Of a stretch of 40,141 nt of DNA, positions 24,842 to 32,069 are shown piece by piece; within the stretch, counting starts at the first letter, position 1; every line of letters begins with the position of its first letter. Where the stretch lies: assembly GCA_018056425.1 (NCBI GenBank), contig JAGPFR010000021.1, forward strand, positions 1 to 40,141, given 5' to 3'. The notes below the pieces were generated by a model. That model worked only from the letters and a program-made list of their open reading frames with translations. It did not search any database and was not told the DNA's origin. The position numbers were made by a program, and so were the translations under genes. This DNA comes from Lachnospiraceae bacterium. GTDB lineage: Bacteria > Bacillota > Clostridia > Lachnospirales > Lachnospiraceae.

Positions 24842-26422
24842 GTGAAGAATTTATTTGATTCTAAAAAAAGAGAACTGATCTTTATCATCTCTACAGCCAT
24901 CACTATATTTGCATGTTTTATTTTCGTTCGCGGATATTCTCCCTTTTCCGAAGGGGCCGATGACTATTTCCACATGTATATTAATGGTGTGAAGGTCGGA
25001 GATTTTTCCGATGAAGAGGAGGCTTTAAACCTCCTTCTTGAAGCGCGCAGAAATGTTGCTTCGAGATATGCGGGAACGGCTTTCATGGATTTTGATTATC
25101 GTATAGAATCCGAGAATGTTCTGACGGGTGACATCACTCCCAGAAGCGAAGCGCTTGCCGCGGCAGAGGACCTTATGATCGCGTCGCTTAAAGAGACGCT
25201 TTCACCTTCCTATACCGTCAAGATGGGTGACTACATGGTTACGCTGGCGGGAGAGACGGAAGTCGAAACTCTTCTTAATGAAGCGATCGACAGATACAAT
25301 CCCGGCGGAAGATTTGAAGTAAGACTTGTAAGAGATTCCGAGAGAAATTTCGGAGTGCTGACTGCAGAGGTTGTTGACAGCGAAAAATACCGTGATTCAT
25401 TTAATAGCGACATCCTCCCCGAGGGCGGGCTTCAGTCATATCTTGATGCACAGTGTGACATAGAGGTCAAAACCGATGAGGAGATTAATTTCCAGGATTA
25501 CGAAACCGGACTTATCTCGATTTCTTTTGTCGAGAATATAGTTATCGCGGAAGGCTATGTTCCCGCGTCACAGCTTACTCCTCTTGAAGAGGCGATCGAG
25601 CAGGTTACCAAAGAAAACGACAAGCCTTTTGAACATGTCATTCAGTCCGGAGATACTCTCAGCGGTATTTCGCTTCAGTATGACGTTTCGGTCGACGAGA
25701 TCATGGAAAACAATCCCGACAAGCTTCCGACCGCAAATGCGACTCTTCATTTAAACGATACTCTCATCATCACTCAGACAGAGCCCGAACTTTCGATCGA
25801 GCATGTCGAGAGAAACTACGTTGATGAAGATTACGATGCCGAGGTCATCATCATCCCCAGAGACGACTGGTACACCACGGAGACCAATGTTATCCAGCAG
25901 CCTTCGGCGGGACATCACAGAGCTATCGTAGACCAGCATTTCATTAATGATAAAGAATCCGAAAGAGAAGTTCTTATAGAGGAAGTCGATATAGAAGCCG
26001 TTCCCAAGATCATGGAACGCGGAACCAAGATCCCTCCTACATATATAAAGCCTATTTACGGCGGAAGGATCAGCTCCTATTTCGGATACAGAAACGCACC
26101 TACCGCAGGCGCAACAACCTATCACAGGGGAATCGACTGGGCGACACCTACCGGAACAAGCGTCATGGCATCATGCGGCGGTACCGTAACTCAGGCCGGA
26201 TGGTCGGGAAGCTACGGATACATGATCCTTATCACACATCCCGGCGGAACCCAGACCAGATACGCGCATCTGTCCAGCATAGGGGTATCGGTCGGACAGA
26301 GCGTAACACAGGGTCAGGTTATCGGACGAAGCGGTAACTCGGGACGTTCGACGGGACCTCATCTGCACTTTGAGATAATCATGGGCGGAACGCCGGTAAA
26401 TCCGCTGAATTATATTACGTAG
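24842..26422 (+). CDS. LysM/M23 cell-wall endopeptidase, membrane anchored
   Basis: The protein has 526 residues from GTG 24842, with no clear ribosome binding site; coupling to the upstream gene is likely. An N-terminal membrane segment (about 11-28) places the rest outside. Residues 30-255 contain a YabE/YocH-like helical region. LysM follows at about 265-312 (HVIQSGDTLSGISLQYDVS). A short G5-like segment is near REVLIEEVDIEAVPKIMERG. The M23 domain at the end has YHRGIDW (H428, D432), YAHLS (H476) and GPHLHFEI (H507, H509), so all zinc and catalytic residues are present. It should cut peptidoglycan cross-links, as in growth or division. Its expression next to the coiled-coil protein suggests a joint envelope role. 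Confidence 0.9.
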   Translation: MKNLFDSKKRELIFIISTAITIFACFIFVRGYSPFSEGADDYFHMYINGVKVGDFSDEEEALNLLLEARRNVASRYAGTAFMDFDYRIESENVLTGDITPRSEALAAAEDLMIASLKETLSPSYTVKMGDYMVTLAGETEVETLLNEAIDRYNPGGRFEVRLVRDSERNFGVLTAEVVDSEKYRDSFNSDILPEGGLQSYLDAQCDIEVKTDEEINFQDYETGLISISFVENIVIAEGYVPASQLTPLEEAIEQVTKENDKPFEHVIQSGDTLSGISLQYDVSVDEIMENNPDKLPTANATLHLNDTLIITQTEPELSIEHVERNYVDEDYDAEVIIIPRDDWYTTETNVIQQPSAGHHRAIVDQHFINDKESEREVLIEEVDIEAVPKIMERGTKIPPTYIKPIYGGRISSYFGYRNAPTAGATTYHRGIDWATPTGTSVMASCGGTVTQAGWSGSYGYMILITHPGGTQTRYAHLSSIGVSVGQSVTQGQVIGRSGNSGRSTGPHLHFEIIMGGTPVNPLNYIT

Positions 26423-26449
26423 CGTAAAACAAAACGGGGAGTACAAATC

Positions 26450-28081
26450 ATGCCTATTACAAGCTATCTGGAGAAGAATGCAAGGGAACACGGGGACGAG
26501 GTTGCTCTTATCGAGCTTAACCCCGAGCAGAAAGAAACCAGAAGGGTCAGCTGGAAAGAGTATTCGCTCATCGAGCAGACCGAAGCACAGCCTTACAGAA
26601 GAGAGATAACATGGCAGGTTTTTGATGAGAAAGCCAACCGTGTTGCAAATATGCTTCTCGGAAGAGGAGTCGGAAGGGGCGACAAGGTTGCGATCCTTAT
26701 GATGAACTGCCTTGAGTGGCTTCCCATCTACATGGGTATTCTTAAGAGCGGTGCTCTTGCGGTTCCTTTCAATTTCCGTTATTCGGCTGATGAGATCGTA
26801 TATTGTGCCGATCTTGCCGAGGTTGATGTTCTCCTTTTCGGACCCGAGTTTATCGGAAGGATCGAATCTTCACTCGATAAGCTTTCCAACAAAGTACTTA
26901 TCTTCGTGGGCGAAACCTGTCCTACTTTCGCAGAGAGCTATCGCGAACTTGTAGCGGACTGCTCGAGCGTAAATCCCGGAATCGAATTAAAAGACGACGA
27001 TGATGCCGCAATCTATTTTTCATCGGGAACCACAGGATTCCCCAAGGCGATCCTTCATAAGCATTTAAGCCTTATGACTGCAGCTAAGGTTGAGCAGAAT
27101 CACCATCAGACATCACGTGATGACTGCTTTCTCTGTATCCCTCCCCTTTATCACACCGGAGCCAAGATGCACTGGATGGGAAGTCTTGTAAGCTGTTCAC
27201 GTGCAGTACTCTTAAAGGGAACCAAACCTTCCTATATATTCGATGCGGTTTCAAGAGAGAAGTGTACCATCGTATGGCTCCTTGTACCCTGGGCTCAGGA
27301 TATTCTCGACTCACTCGACAGCGGAGACCTGAAGATCGAAGACTACGAGCTGTCACAGTGGAGGCTTATGCACATCGGCGCACAGCCCGTGCCTCCCTCA
27401 CTTATCCGCAGATGGATGGCATACTTCCCCAACCATAAATATGACACCAACTACGGTCTCAGCGAATCAATCGGACCCGGCTGCGTTCATCTCGGAATGG
27501 AGAACATTCACAAGGTCGGTGCGATCGGTATTCCGGGCTATGGCTGGGAGTGCAAGATCGTTGATGATAAAGACAACGAGGTTAAACAGGGTGAAGCCGG
27601 AGAACTCTGCGTCAAAGGCGACGGCGTAATGACCTGCTACTACAGAAATCCCGAAGCCACTGCAGAGGTTCTTAAGAACGGCTGGCTTTACACGGGAGAC
27701 GTCGCAATGCGCGACGAGGACGGCTTTATCTACCTTGTAGACCGCAAGAAGGACGTCATCGTATCGGGCGGCGAAAACCTCTATCCCGTACAGATCGAGG
27801 ACTATCTCAGAAAGCACGACAAGATCAAGGACGTTGCCGTTATCGGACTTCCCGATCCCAGACTCGGAGAGATCGCAGGCGCCATCATTTCCATCAAAGA
27901 CGGCATGACCTGCACCGAAGCCGAGATTGAAGAATTCTGCCACGGACTTCCCCGCTACAAACGTCCCCGCAAGATCATCTTCGATGACGTACCCCGCAAC
28001 CCCACCGGCAAGATCGAAAAGCCCCTCCTCCGCAAACGCTACAGCGTCGAGGGCCTCGTCGGTAAGGAAAACGAGTTATAA
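26450..28081 (+). CDS. AMP-dependent acyl-CoA synthetase/ligase (class I adenylate-forming)
   Basis: This 543-residue cytosolic enzyme activates a carboxylic acid as acyl-AMP, usually for transfer to CoA. The motifs are YFSSGTTGFPKA (from residue 189), TNYGLSESIGPG, LYTGDVAMRDEDG, DRKKDVIVSGGENLYP and, near the end, NPTGKIEKPLLRK with the catalytic Lys. The order and length match long- or medium-chain acyl-CoA synthetases; the acid used is unknown. GGGGAG precedes ATG 26450, and the gene is 27 bases behind the M23 peptidase gene. The last 45 codons use CGC/CGT for Arg, unlike the AGA/AGG used earlier in the gene. The unusual hairpin island begins immediately after its stop. Confidence 0.9.
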   Translation: MPITSYLEKNAREHGDEVALIELNPEQKETRRVSWKEYSLIEQTEAQPYRREITWQVFDEKANRVANMLLGRGVGRGDKVAILMMNCLEWLPIYMGILKSGALAVPFNFRYSADEIVYCADLAEVDVLLFGPEFIGRIESSLDKLSNKVLIFVGETCPTFAESYRELVADCSSVNPGIELKDDDDAAIYFSSGTTGFPKAILHKHLSLMTAAKVEQNHHQTSRDDCFLCIPPLYHTGAKMHWMGSLVSCSRAVLLKGTKPSYIFDAVSREKCTIVWLLVPWAQDILDSLDSGDLKIEDYELSQWRLMHIGAQPVPPSLIRRWMAYFPNHKYDTNYGLSESIGPGCVHLGMENIHKVGAIGIPGYGWECKIVDDKDNEVKQGEAGELCVKGDGVMTCYYRNPEATAEVLKNGWLYTGDVAMRDEDGFIYLVDRKKDVIVSGGENLYPVQIEDYLRKHDKIKDVAVIGLPDPRLGEIAGAIISIKDGMTCTEAEIEEFCHGLPRYKRPRKIIFDDVPRNPTGKIEKPLLRKRYSVEGLVGKENEL

Positions 28082-28087
28082 CCCGAG

Positions 28088-28268
28088 AAAAGGCACATCG
28101 AGGCAGTCCTTCACTTTTATAGTTCACCGAGCACACGCCTCGCGGCTCCGCGTTTTTCCGTAGCGGTACTAAATTCGAGCTTCGCAAAGCTCGTTCTCAT
28201 TAAGTACCGACGAAAAAACAAGGGTGCTCTTATGAACCATAAAAGCGAATGCCTGCCTCGATGCTTTT
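28088..28268. repeat. Long imperfect inverted repeat (arms 28088-28126 and 28233-28268)
   Basis: The left arm begins AAAAGGCACATCGAGGCAG and ends CTTTTATAGTTCA. The reverse complement of the right arm begins AAAAGCATCGAGGCAG and ends CTTTTATGGTTCA. The arms match over about 36 bases with a few mismatches and a short indel. They enclose hairpin element copy 1, so the whole stretch is one nested palindrome of about 180 bases. Confidence 0.85.
28129..28229 (+). repeat. Structured hairpin element, copy 1
   Basis: Nested pairings are GAGCAC/GTGCTC (28129-28134 with 28224-28229), GTTTTT/AAAAAC (28152-28157 with 28214-28219), CGGTACT/AGTACCG (28164-28170 with 28203-28209) and the apex CGAGCTT-CGCA-AAGCTCG (28176-28193). 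A small side hairpin (CGCGG/CCGCG, 28141-28152) and a two-base AG bulge (28162-28163) interrupt the left side. Copy 2 repeats the same design in the opposite orientation. Confidence 0.85.
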
Positions 28269-28284
28269 ATCGGCTTCGCCGACT

Positions 28285-28305
28285 CGACCTGCTTACCGCA
28301 GGTCG
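28285..28305 (+). repeat. Short perfect hairpin between the two elements
   Basis: CGACCTGC (28285-28292) pairs perfectly with GCAGGTCG (28298-28305) around a five-base loop. A smaller GGCTTCGCC hairpin (28272-28280) sits just upstream. There is no T-run. Confidence 0.65.
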
Positions 28306-28315
28306 GCACTTGCTT

Positions 28316-28442
28316 TAAGTGTTTGCAAGCGAACCCTTATTTTCCTGTCGGCACTTAGCGAAGGCGAGCGTAAGCGAAGCATGAGCTTAGTACCGCTACA
28401 GGAAAATGCGGAGCCGAGAGGCGCGTTCGCGGGAAACACTTA
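28316..28442 (-). repeat. Structured hairpin element, copy 2 (inverted relative to copy 1)
   Basis: Nested pairings are TAAGTGTTT/AAACACTTA (28316-28324 with 28434-28442), GCGAA/TTCGC (28329-28333 with 28426-28430), ATTTTCCTGT/ACAGGAAAAT (28339-28348 with 28398-28407) and a CGGCACT/AGTACCG stem inside. A two-base CT bulge (28396-28397) and a side region with CGGAGCCG lie on the right arm, mirroring copy 1. Read in reverse complement, it shares CGGCTCCGC, TTTTCC and GTAGCGGTACTAA with copy 1 (28144-28172). Confidence 0.85.
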
Positions 28443-28452
28443 AAGAAAGGGT

Positions 28453-28541
28453 CGACCGTGGCCCGAAGGAGCCCTGAAGTAGAGGTTGGAGTAGGGGCGG
28501 CCGTGACTTAAGAAGCCCTGAAGTAGAGGGTGGAGCAGGCC
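28453..28541 (+). repeat. Two tandem copies of a 44-45 bp direct repeat
   Basis: The copies are at 28453-28497 and 28498-28541. They share the exact core AGCCCTGAAGTAGAGG (28470-28485 and 28514-28529). The left parts begin CGACCGTG and CGGCCGTG, and the right parts contain GGAG-N-AGG. There is no spacer between them, so this is not a CRISPR array. Confidence 0.85.
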
Positions 28542-28567
28542 CGGTCTTAGGGAATGGAAAAAAGTGC

Positions 28568-28597
28568 TTGACGATATGAGCGGGGGTGTGATACATT
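28568..28597 (+). promoter_or_regulatory. Promoter of the rpmG-secE-nusG operon
   Basis: TTGACG (28568-28573) and TACATT (28592-28597) are 18 bases apart, and TG at 28589-28590 gives an extended -10 (TGATACATT). The predicted start is near 28604, about 60 bases before rpmG. Confidence 0.7.
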
Positions 28598-28663
28598 ACT
28601 TTAGCGGCTGATTATAGGCCTATTTTTTTCGCTCTAAGTTTTAACGGGCAGGAAGGAAAGATT

Positions 28664-28813
28664 ATGCGTACAAAGATTACACTTGCTTGCACCGAGTGCA
28701 AACAGCGCAACTACAACACCACCAAGGATAAGAAGACCATGCCTGACCGCATGGAGATCAAGAAGTATTGCAGATTTTGCAAGAAGCATACACTTCATAA
28801 GGAAACAAAGTAA
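28664..28813 (+). CDS. rpmG: Ribosomal protein bL33
   Basis: This 49-residue protein of the large ribosomal subunit begins [12 protein letters not shown]. It has two CxxC pairs (C9/C12 and C36/C39), so it is the zinc-binding form; zinc-free paralogues lack them. The sequence [20 protein letters not shown] is typical for bL33. GGAAGGAAAG precedes ATG 28664. It is the first gene after the repeat island and lies 27 bases ahead of secE, as in many Firmicutes. Confidence 0.96.
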   Translation: MRTKITLACTECKQRNYNTTKDKKTMPDRMEIKKYCRFCKKHTLHKETK

Positions 28814-28840
28814 TCAGATCCTATAGAAGGAGATCGGCTG

Positions 28841-29041
28841 ATGGCAGATTCTAATAAAGAAAACAAGATCAGCTTCTTTGACGGTGTGAAGGCGGAGTTC
28901 GGAAAGATCGTATGGCCGAACGGAAAAGGCGCTTTCAGACAGTCTGTTGCTGTTATAGTTATTTCGGTTGTTGCAGGCCTCATTATTGCTCTTATCGACT
29001 TTTGCGCTAAGAGCGGTGTTAACTGGCTCACATCTTTATAA
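28841..29041 (+). CDS. secE: Preprotein translocase subunit SecE
   Basis: The protein has 66 residues and the single-membrane-segment form usual in Gram-positive bacteria. FFDGVKAEFGKIVWPNGKGA is the conserved amphipathic helix region, followed by the membrane segment (about 33-55, VAVIVISVVAGLIIALIDF). It clamps SecY in the protein export channel. GAAGGAG precedes the ATG. Its place between rpmG and nusG is the standard arrangement. Confidence 0.95.
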   Translation: MADSNKENKISFFDGVKAEFGKIVWPNGKGAFRQSVAVIVISVVAGLIIALIDFCAKSGVNWLTSL

Positions 29042-29053
29042 GGAGGACCACCC

Positions 29054-29611
29054 GTGGCAGAAGCAGAAGCAAAATGGTACGTGGTCCACACCTATTCCGG
29101 CTATGAGAATAAAGTAAAGCTGGATCTTGAGAAGACCATTGCCAATAATAAAGAATTAGCTGAAAAGATTCTCGGCGTGGAAGTTCCTACCGAGAGTGTA
29201 ATGGAAGTTAAGGACGGCAAGAAGAAGGTTGTTGACCGTAAGATGTGCCCCGGTTATGTCATTGTTCATATGGAACTTAATGACAAGACCTGGTATGTCG
29301 TCAGAAATACCAGAGGCGTTACCGGATTCGTAGGACCCGGAAGCAGCCCCGTGCCCCTTACCGAGCAGGAGCTTATCAACCTTAAGATAGGAAAGCCCGC
29401 ACCCGGTTCTGTTGAAGAGAAGGCTCCCAAGAGAGATTACGGCATTAAGGTCGGTGATCTTATCGCGGTTGTTGAAGGTACTTGGAAAGATACCGAAGGC
29501 AAGGCTCTTAAGATTGATGACAGTAAGCAGACCGTTACCATTAATGTAGAGATGTTCGGAAGAGAAACTCCTCTCGAAGTTCCTCTCGACAACGTCAGAA
29601 GAATGGGTTAA
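29054..29611 (+). CDS. nusG: Transcription termination/antitermination factor NusG
   Basis: The protein has 185 residues from GTG 29054, with AAGGAGG upstream. The NGN domain starts KWYVVHTYSGYENKVKLDLE and includes KMCPGYVIVHMELNDKTWYVVRNTRGVTGFVG, here cited by its two ends at about 75-107. A linker leads to the C-terminal KOW domain (VGDLIAVVEGTWKDTEGKA, then FGRETPLEVPLDNV). NusG binds RNA polymerase and modulates pausing and termination; its KOW domain contacts ribosomal S10 or Rho. The KOW loop reads GTWKDTEG where many relatives have GPFxxxxG, a minor variation. A gap of 115 bases separates it from rplK. Confidence 0.95.
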   Translation: MAEAEAKWYVVHTYSGYENKVKLDLEKTIANNKELAEKILGVEVPTESVMEVKDGKKKVVDRKMCPGYVIVHMELNDKTWYVVRNTRGVTGFVGPGSSPVPLTEQELINLKIGKPAPGSVEEKAPKRDYGIKVGDLIAVVEGTWKDTEGKALKIDDSKQTVTINVEMFGRETPLEVPLDNVRRMG

Positions 29612-29655
29612 TAAGATATTTTCGGGATCATCCCGTTGATATAAGTAATTTAAAC

Positions 29656-29722
29656 AGTGGGAGTGTGCTCCGGCACGATCACCACGGATCCGTAGAATAT
29701 ACGGAATAATAACAGGAGGTGC
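29656..29722 (+). promoter_or_regulatory. Structured leader of rplK, candidate L1-binding control site
   Basis: GTGG (29657-29660) pairs with CCAC (29682-29685), and GTGC (29665-29668) with GCAC (29673-29676) across a TCCG loop; an asymmetric internal loop lies between. A second hairpin CCGTA/TACGG (29690-29704) follows, then CAGGAGGT before rplK. L1 is known to repress its own rplK-rplA mRNA in many bacteria by binding a leader like the 23S L1 site. That this leader does so is inference. Confidence 0.45.
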
Positions 29723-29726
29723 CGTT

Positions 29727-30152
29727 ATGGCAAAAAAAGTAGAAGGCTATATCAAGTTACAGATTCCGGCCGGCAAGGCTACACCCGCGCCCCCGGTAGG
29801 TCCTGCACTTGGACAGCACGGTGTTAACATTGTAGAGTTCACCAAGCAGTTCAACGCGAGAACCGCTGACAAGGGAGATACCATTATCCCCGTTGTCATC
29901 ACAGTTTATGCAGACAGATCTTTCAGCTTCATCACCAAGACTCCCCCTGCAGCTGTTCTTATCAAGAAGGCAGCTAAGGTTCAGAAGGCTTCAGGTGTAC
30001 CCAACAAGAACAAGGTAGGAAGCATCACCAAGGCTCAGGTCAAAGAGATCGCAGAGACCAAGATGCCCGACCTTAATGCAGCATCTCTCGAGGCAGCTAT
30101 GAGCATGATCGAGGGAACCGCACGCAGCATGGGTATTACAATCAGCGAGTAA
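29727..30152 (+). CDS. rplK: Ribosomal protein uL11
   Basis: This 141-residue protein forms the GTPase-associated centre with 23S r[23 protein letters not shown] and [14 protein letters not shown] are the N-terminal signature, with the flexible proline region that contacts factors. [20 protein letters not shown] and [15 protein letters not shown] belong to the C-terminal RNA-binding domain. Length is standard. CAGGAGGTG precedes the ATG. rplA follows after 22 bases, the universal pair. Confidence 0.97.
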   Translation: MAKKVEGYIKLQIPAGKATPAPPVGPALGQHGVNIVEFTKQFNARTADKGDTIIPVVITVYADRSFSFITKTPPAAVLIKKAAKVQKASGVPNKNKVGSITKAQVKEIAETKMPDLNAASLEAAMSMIEGTARSMGITISE

Positions 30153-30174
30153 ACTTTCGTAGGAGGAAAAAATA

Positions 30175-30867
30175 ATGAAGCATGGCAAGAAATATTCGGA
30201 AGCTGCTAAGCTCGTCGAGCGCGGAACTTTCTACGATCCCGCTGATGCAGTAGCACTTGTTAAGAAGACCGCTTCCGCTAAGTTTGATGAAACTGTAGAA
30301 CTTCACATTCGTACAGGATGTGACGGAAGACACGCTGACCAGCAGATCCGTGGTGCAGTAGTTCTCCCCAGTGGTACCGGTAAGGATGTAAGAGTATTGG
30401 TATTCGCAAAGGGCGATAAGCTGACCGAGGCTCAGAACGCTGGAGCTGATTTCGTAGGTGGGGAAGAACTCATCCCCAAGATTCAGAACGAGGGATGGTT
30501 TGAATTCGACGTTGTTGTTGCAACTCCCGACATGATGGGTGTTGTAGGGCGTCTCGGTAAGGTTCTCGGACCTAAGGGTCTCATGCCTAACCCTAAGGCA
30601 GGAACCGTTACCATGGATGTTGCAAAAGCTATTGCAGACATCAAAGCAGGTAAGATTGAGTACAGACTCGACAAGGCAAACATCGTACACGTTCCCGTAG
30701 GAAAGGTTTCTTTCTCAGAGGATCAGCTTAAGGCTAACTACAATGCAGTTATCGATGCAATCCTTAAGGCTAAGCCCAGCACCATCAAGGGACAGTATCT
30801 CAAGAGCGTTACTCTTGCTACTACCATGGGCCCCGGCATCCACGTAAGCACCGCTAAGTACTCATAA
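30175..30867 (+). CDS. rplA: Ribosomal protein uL1
   Basis: This 230-residue protein of the mobile L1 stalk helps release deacylated tRNA. It contains [35 protein letters not shown] and the signature [20 protein letters not shown] followed by [12 protein letters not shown]. The C-terminal TMGPGIHVS is typical. GTAGGAGG precedes ATG 30175. It is probably also a translational repressor of rplK-rplA through the leader upstream. The transcript may read on, but rplJ has its own promoter and leader downstream. Confidence 0.97.
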   Translation: MKHGKKYSEAAKLVERGTFYDPADAVALVKKTASAKFDETVELHIRTGCDGRHADQQIRGAVVLPSGTGKDVRVLVFAKGDKLTEAQNAGADFVGGEELIPKIQNEGWFEFDVVVATPDMMGVVGRLGKVLGPKGLMPNPKAGTVTMDVAKAIADIKAGKIEYRLDKANIVHVPVGKVSFSEDQLKANYNAVIDAILKAKPSTIKGQYLKSVTLATTMGPGIHVSTAKYS

Positions 30868-30889
30868 TTACATTCATATGTATTTGTCC

Positions 30890-30919
30890 TTGACGGAAAT
30901 CTCAGTAATGTGATATTCT
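30890..30919 (+). promoter_or_regulatory. Promoter of rplJ-rplL
   Basis: TTGACG (30890-30895) and TATTCT (30914-30919) are 18 bases apart, with TG at 30911-30912 (extended -10 TGATATTCT). Transcription would start near 30926, just before the L10 leader. Confidence 0.7.
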
Positions 30920-30932
30920 GTGCAAGGTCTAA

Positions 30933-31039
30933 ATAAGCCGAAGACAGCAGGCATTCGTTAAACGATGTAAGCCCAGCCGAGGTGATGAATATATGATCAT
31001 CTTCATCTCCCGTGTCTTCAGATGCGGGAGATTTTTTTC
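30933..31039 (+). promoter_or_regulatory. L10 leader: ribosomal-protein autoregulatory attenuator
   Basis: The conserved segment GCCGAAGACAGCAGG (from 30937) with a small hairpin (about 30952-30967) and AGCCGAGGT matches the Firmicute L10 leader bound by L10(L12)4. GGTGATGAA (30981-30989) can pair with TTCATCTCC (31002-31010) as an antiterminator. This overlaps the 5' arm of the terminator ATCTCCCG/CGGGAGAT (31005-31012 with 31025-31032) followed by TTTTTTT. The two folds are mutually exclusive. High free L10-L12 is expected to favour the terminator. Confidence 0.85.
31005..31038 (+). terminator. Conditional Rho-independent terminator in the rplJ leader
   Basis: The 8-bp stem 31005-31012/31025-31032 has a 12-base loop and a run of seven T. 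It stands between the promoter and rplJ, so it regulates rplJ-rplL expression and does not end the upstream operon alone. Confidence 0.85.
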
Positions 31040-31074
31040 GGCCTCGTATTAAAAATCTAACAGGAGGTAAGAAA

Positions 31075-31620
31075 ATGGCAAAGATCGAAGAGAAGAAACC
31101 GATAGTCGCTGAGATCAGCGAGTTTATCGATGGCGCACAGTCAGTTGTTGCCGTAGACTATCGCGGACTTACCGTAGCTCAGGATACCGAGCTTCGTAAG
31201 AGCCTTCGTGAGGCAGGCGTTGTCTACAAGGTTTACAAGAATACTTTCCTTACAAGAGCATTCGAGGGAACCGACTTCGCACAGCTTGACAAGGTTCTTG
31301 AGGGACCTACCGCAGTTGCTATCTCCAAAGATGATGCAACCGCTCCCGCAAGAGTTCTCGCAAAGTTCGCTAAGAACGCTCCCGCACTTGAGATCAAGGC
31401 AGGCGTTGTCGAAGGAACATTCTATGATGCAGCCGGAATGCAGAGCATTTCCAGCATCCCTTCAAAGGAAGAGCTCCTTTCCAAATTCCTTGGAAGCATC
31501 CAGAGCCCCATCACCAACTTTGCACGCTGCATTCAGCAGATTGCAGAAAAAGGTGGAGAAGCAGCTCCTGCTGCAGAGGCTCCCGCTGAAGCACCCGCAG
31601 AAGCACCCGCTGAAGCTTAA
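31075..31620 (+). CDS. rplJ: Ribosomal protein uL10
   Basis: The 181-residue protein starts at ATG 31075, with CAGGAGG upstream. The longer frame from 31012 begins inside the terminator and is rejected. AQSVVAVDYRGLTVAQDTEL and VYKVYKNTFLTRAFEG are the rRNA-binding N-terminal part, and LEGPTAVAISKDD follows. It anchors the L7/L12 stalk through its C-terminal helix (FLGSIQSPITNFARCIQQIA). The last 20 residues are an Ala-Pro-Glu tail (EAPAEAPAEAPAEA), longer than usual. It is regulated by the L10 leader upstream. Confidence 0.96.
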   Translation: MAKIEEKKPIVAEISEFIDGAQSVVAVDYRGLTVAQDTELRKSLREAGVVYKVYKNTFLTRAFEGTDFAQLDKVLEGPTAVAISKDDATAPARVLAKFAKNAPALEIKAGVVEGTFYDAAGMQSISSIPSKEELLSKFLGSIQSPITNFARCIQQIAEKGGEAAPAAEAPAEAPAEAPAEA

Positions 31621-31676
31621 TCGTTTCGGCACTCTGAATTTTGTAAATATCTAAATCTTTTATGGAGGAAAATAAA

Positions 31677-32048
31677 ATGGCTAAATTATCTGCACAGGAA
31701 ATTCTTGATGCAATTAAGGAGCTCAGCGTTCTTGAGCTCAATGATCTTGTAAAGGCTGTTGAGGATGAGTTCGGCGTATCTGCAGCAGCAGGTGTTGTAG
31801 TAGCAGCAGGCCCCGCAGCAGGCCCTGCAGAGGAGAAGACCGAGTTCGACGTTGAGCTTACTGAGGCCGGCGCTGAGAAGGTTAAGGTTATCAAGGTTGT
31901 TCGTGAGATCACCGGACTTGGACTTAAGGAAGCTAAGGACGCAGTTGAGGCTGCTCCCAAGGTTATCAAAGAGGCAGCTGCTAAGGCAGAGGCTGAGGAT
32001 ATCAAGAAGAAGCTCGAGGAAGTTGGAGCAAAGGTTACCCTTAAGTAA
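31677..32048 (+). CDS. rplL: Ribosomal protein bL12 (L7/L12)
   Basis: The 123-residue protein starts at ATG 31677, with GGAGG upstream; the in-frame ATG at 31662 overlaps this site and is rejected. The N-terminal dimer domain ([20 protein letters not shown]) is followed by an Ala/Gly/Pro hinge and the factor-binding domain with [20 protein letters not shown]. It recruits elongation factors to the ribosome as dimers on L10. A strong terminator follows, so transcription does not simply continue into rpoB. Confidence 0.97.
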   Translation: MAKLSAQEILDAIKELSVLELNDLVKAVEDEFGVSAAAGVVVAAGPAAGPAEEKTEFDVELTEAGAEKVKVIKVVREITGLGLKEAKDAVEAAPKVIKEAAAKAEAEDIKKKLEEVGAKVTLK

Positions 32049-32069
32049 TCCGATATCTTTAATATTTTC

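Larger units (their letters stand above)
28082..28663 (+). other. 582-base non-coding island of inverted and direct repeats ahead of rpmG
   Basis: No reading frame here has a ribosome binding site, recognisable domain or normal composition. The island contains, in order, a long inverted repeat enclosing hairpin element 1, short hairpins, inverted hairpin element 2 and a tandem direct repeat. The rpmG promoter and leader follow. No transposase, integrase, tRNA or terminator with a T-run was found in the repeat part. Confidence 0.75.

Noticed and set aside
28453-28541. CRISPR array
   Set aside because: Only two repeats with no spacer between them and no cas genes in the window.
27975-28596. 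Reading frames of 64-70 codons on both strands in the repeat island
   Set aside because: They arise from inverted repeats, have odd Arg/Pro/Ser-rich composition, and lack ribosome binding sites and conserved motifs.
28600-28663. tRNA gene near secE, as found in some genomes
   Set aside because: No cloverleaf or GGTTCRANNCC arm is present on either strand here.
31012-31074. N-terminal extension of L10
   Set aside because: It starts inside the attenuator terminator; ATG 31075 has CAGGAGG and the normal L10 N-terminus.
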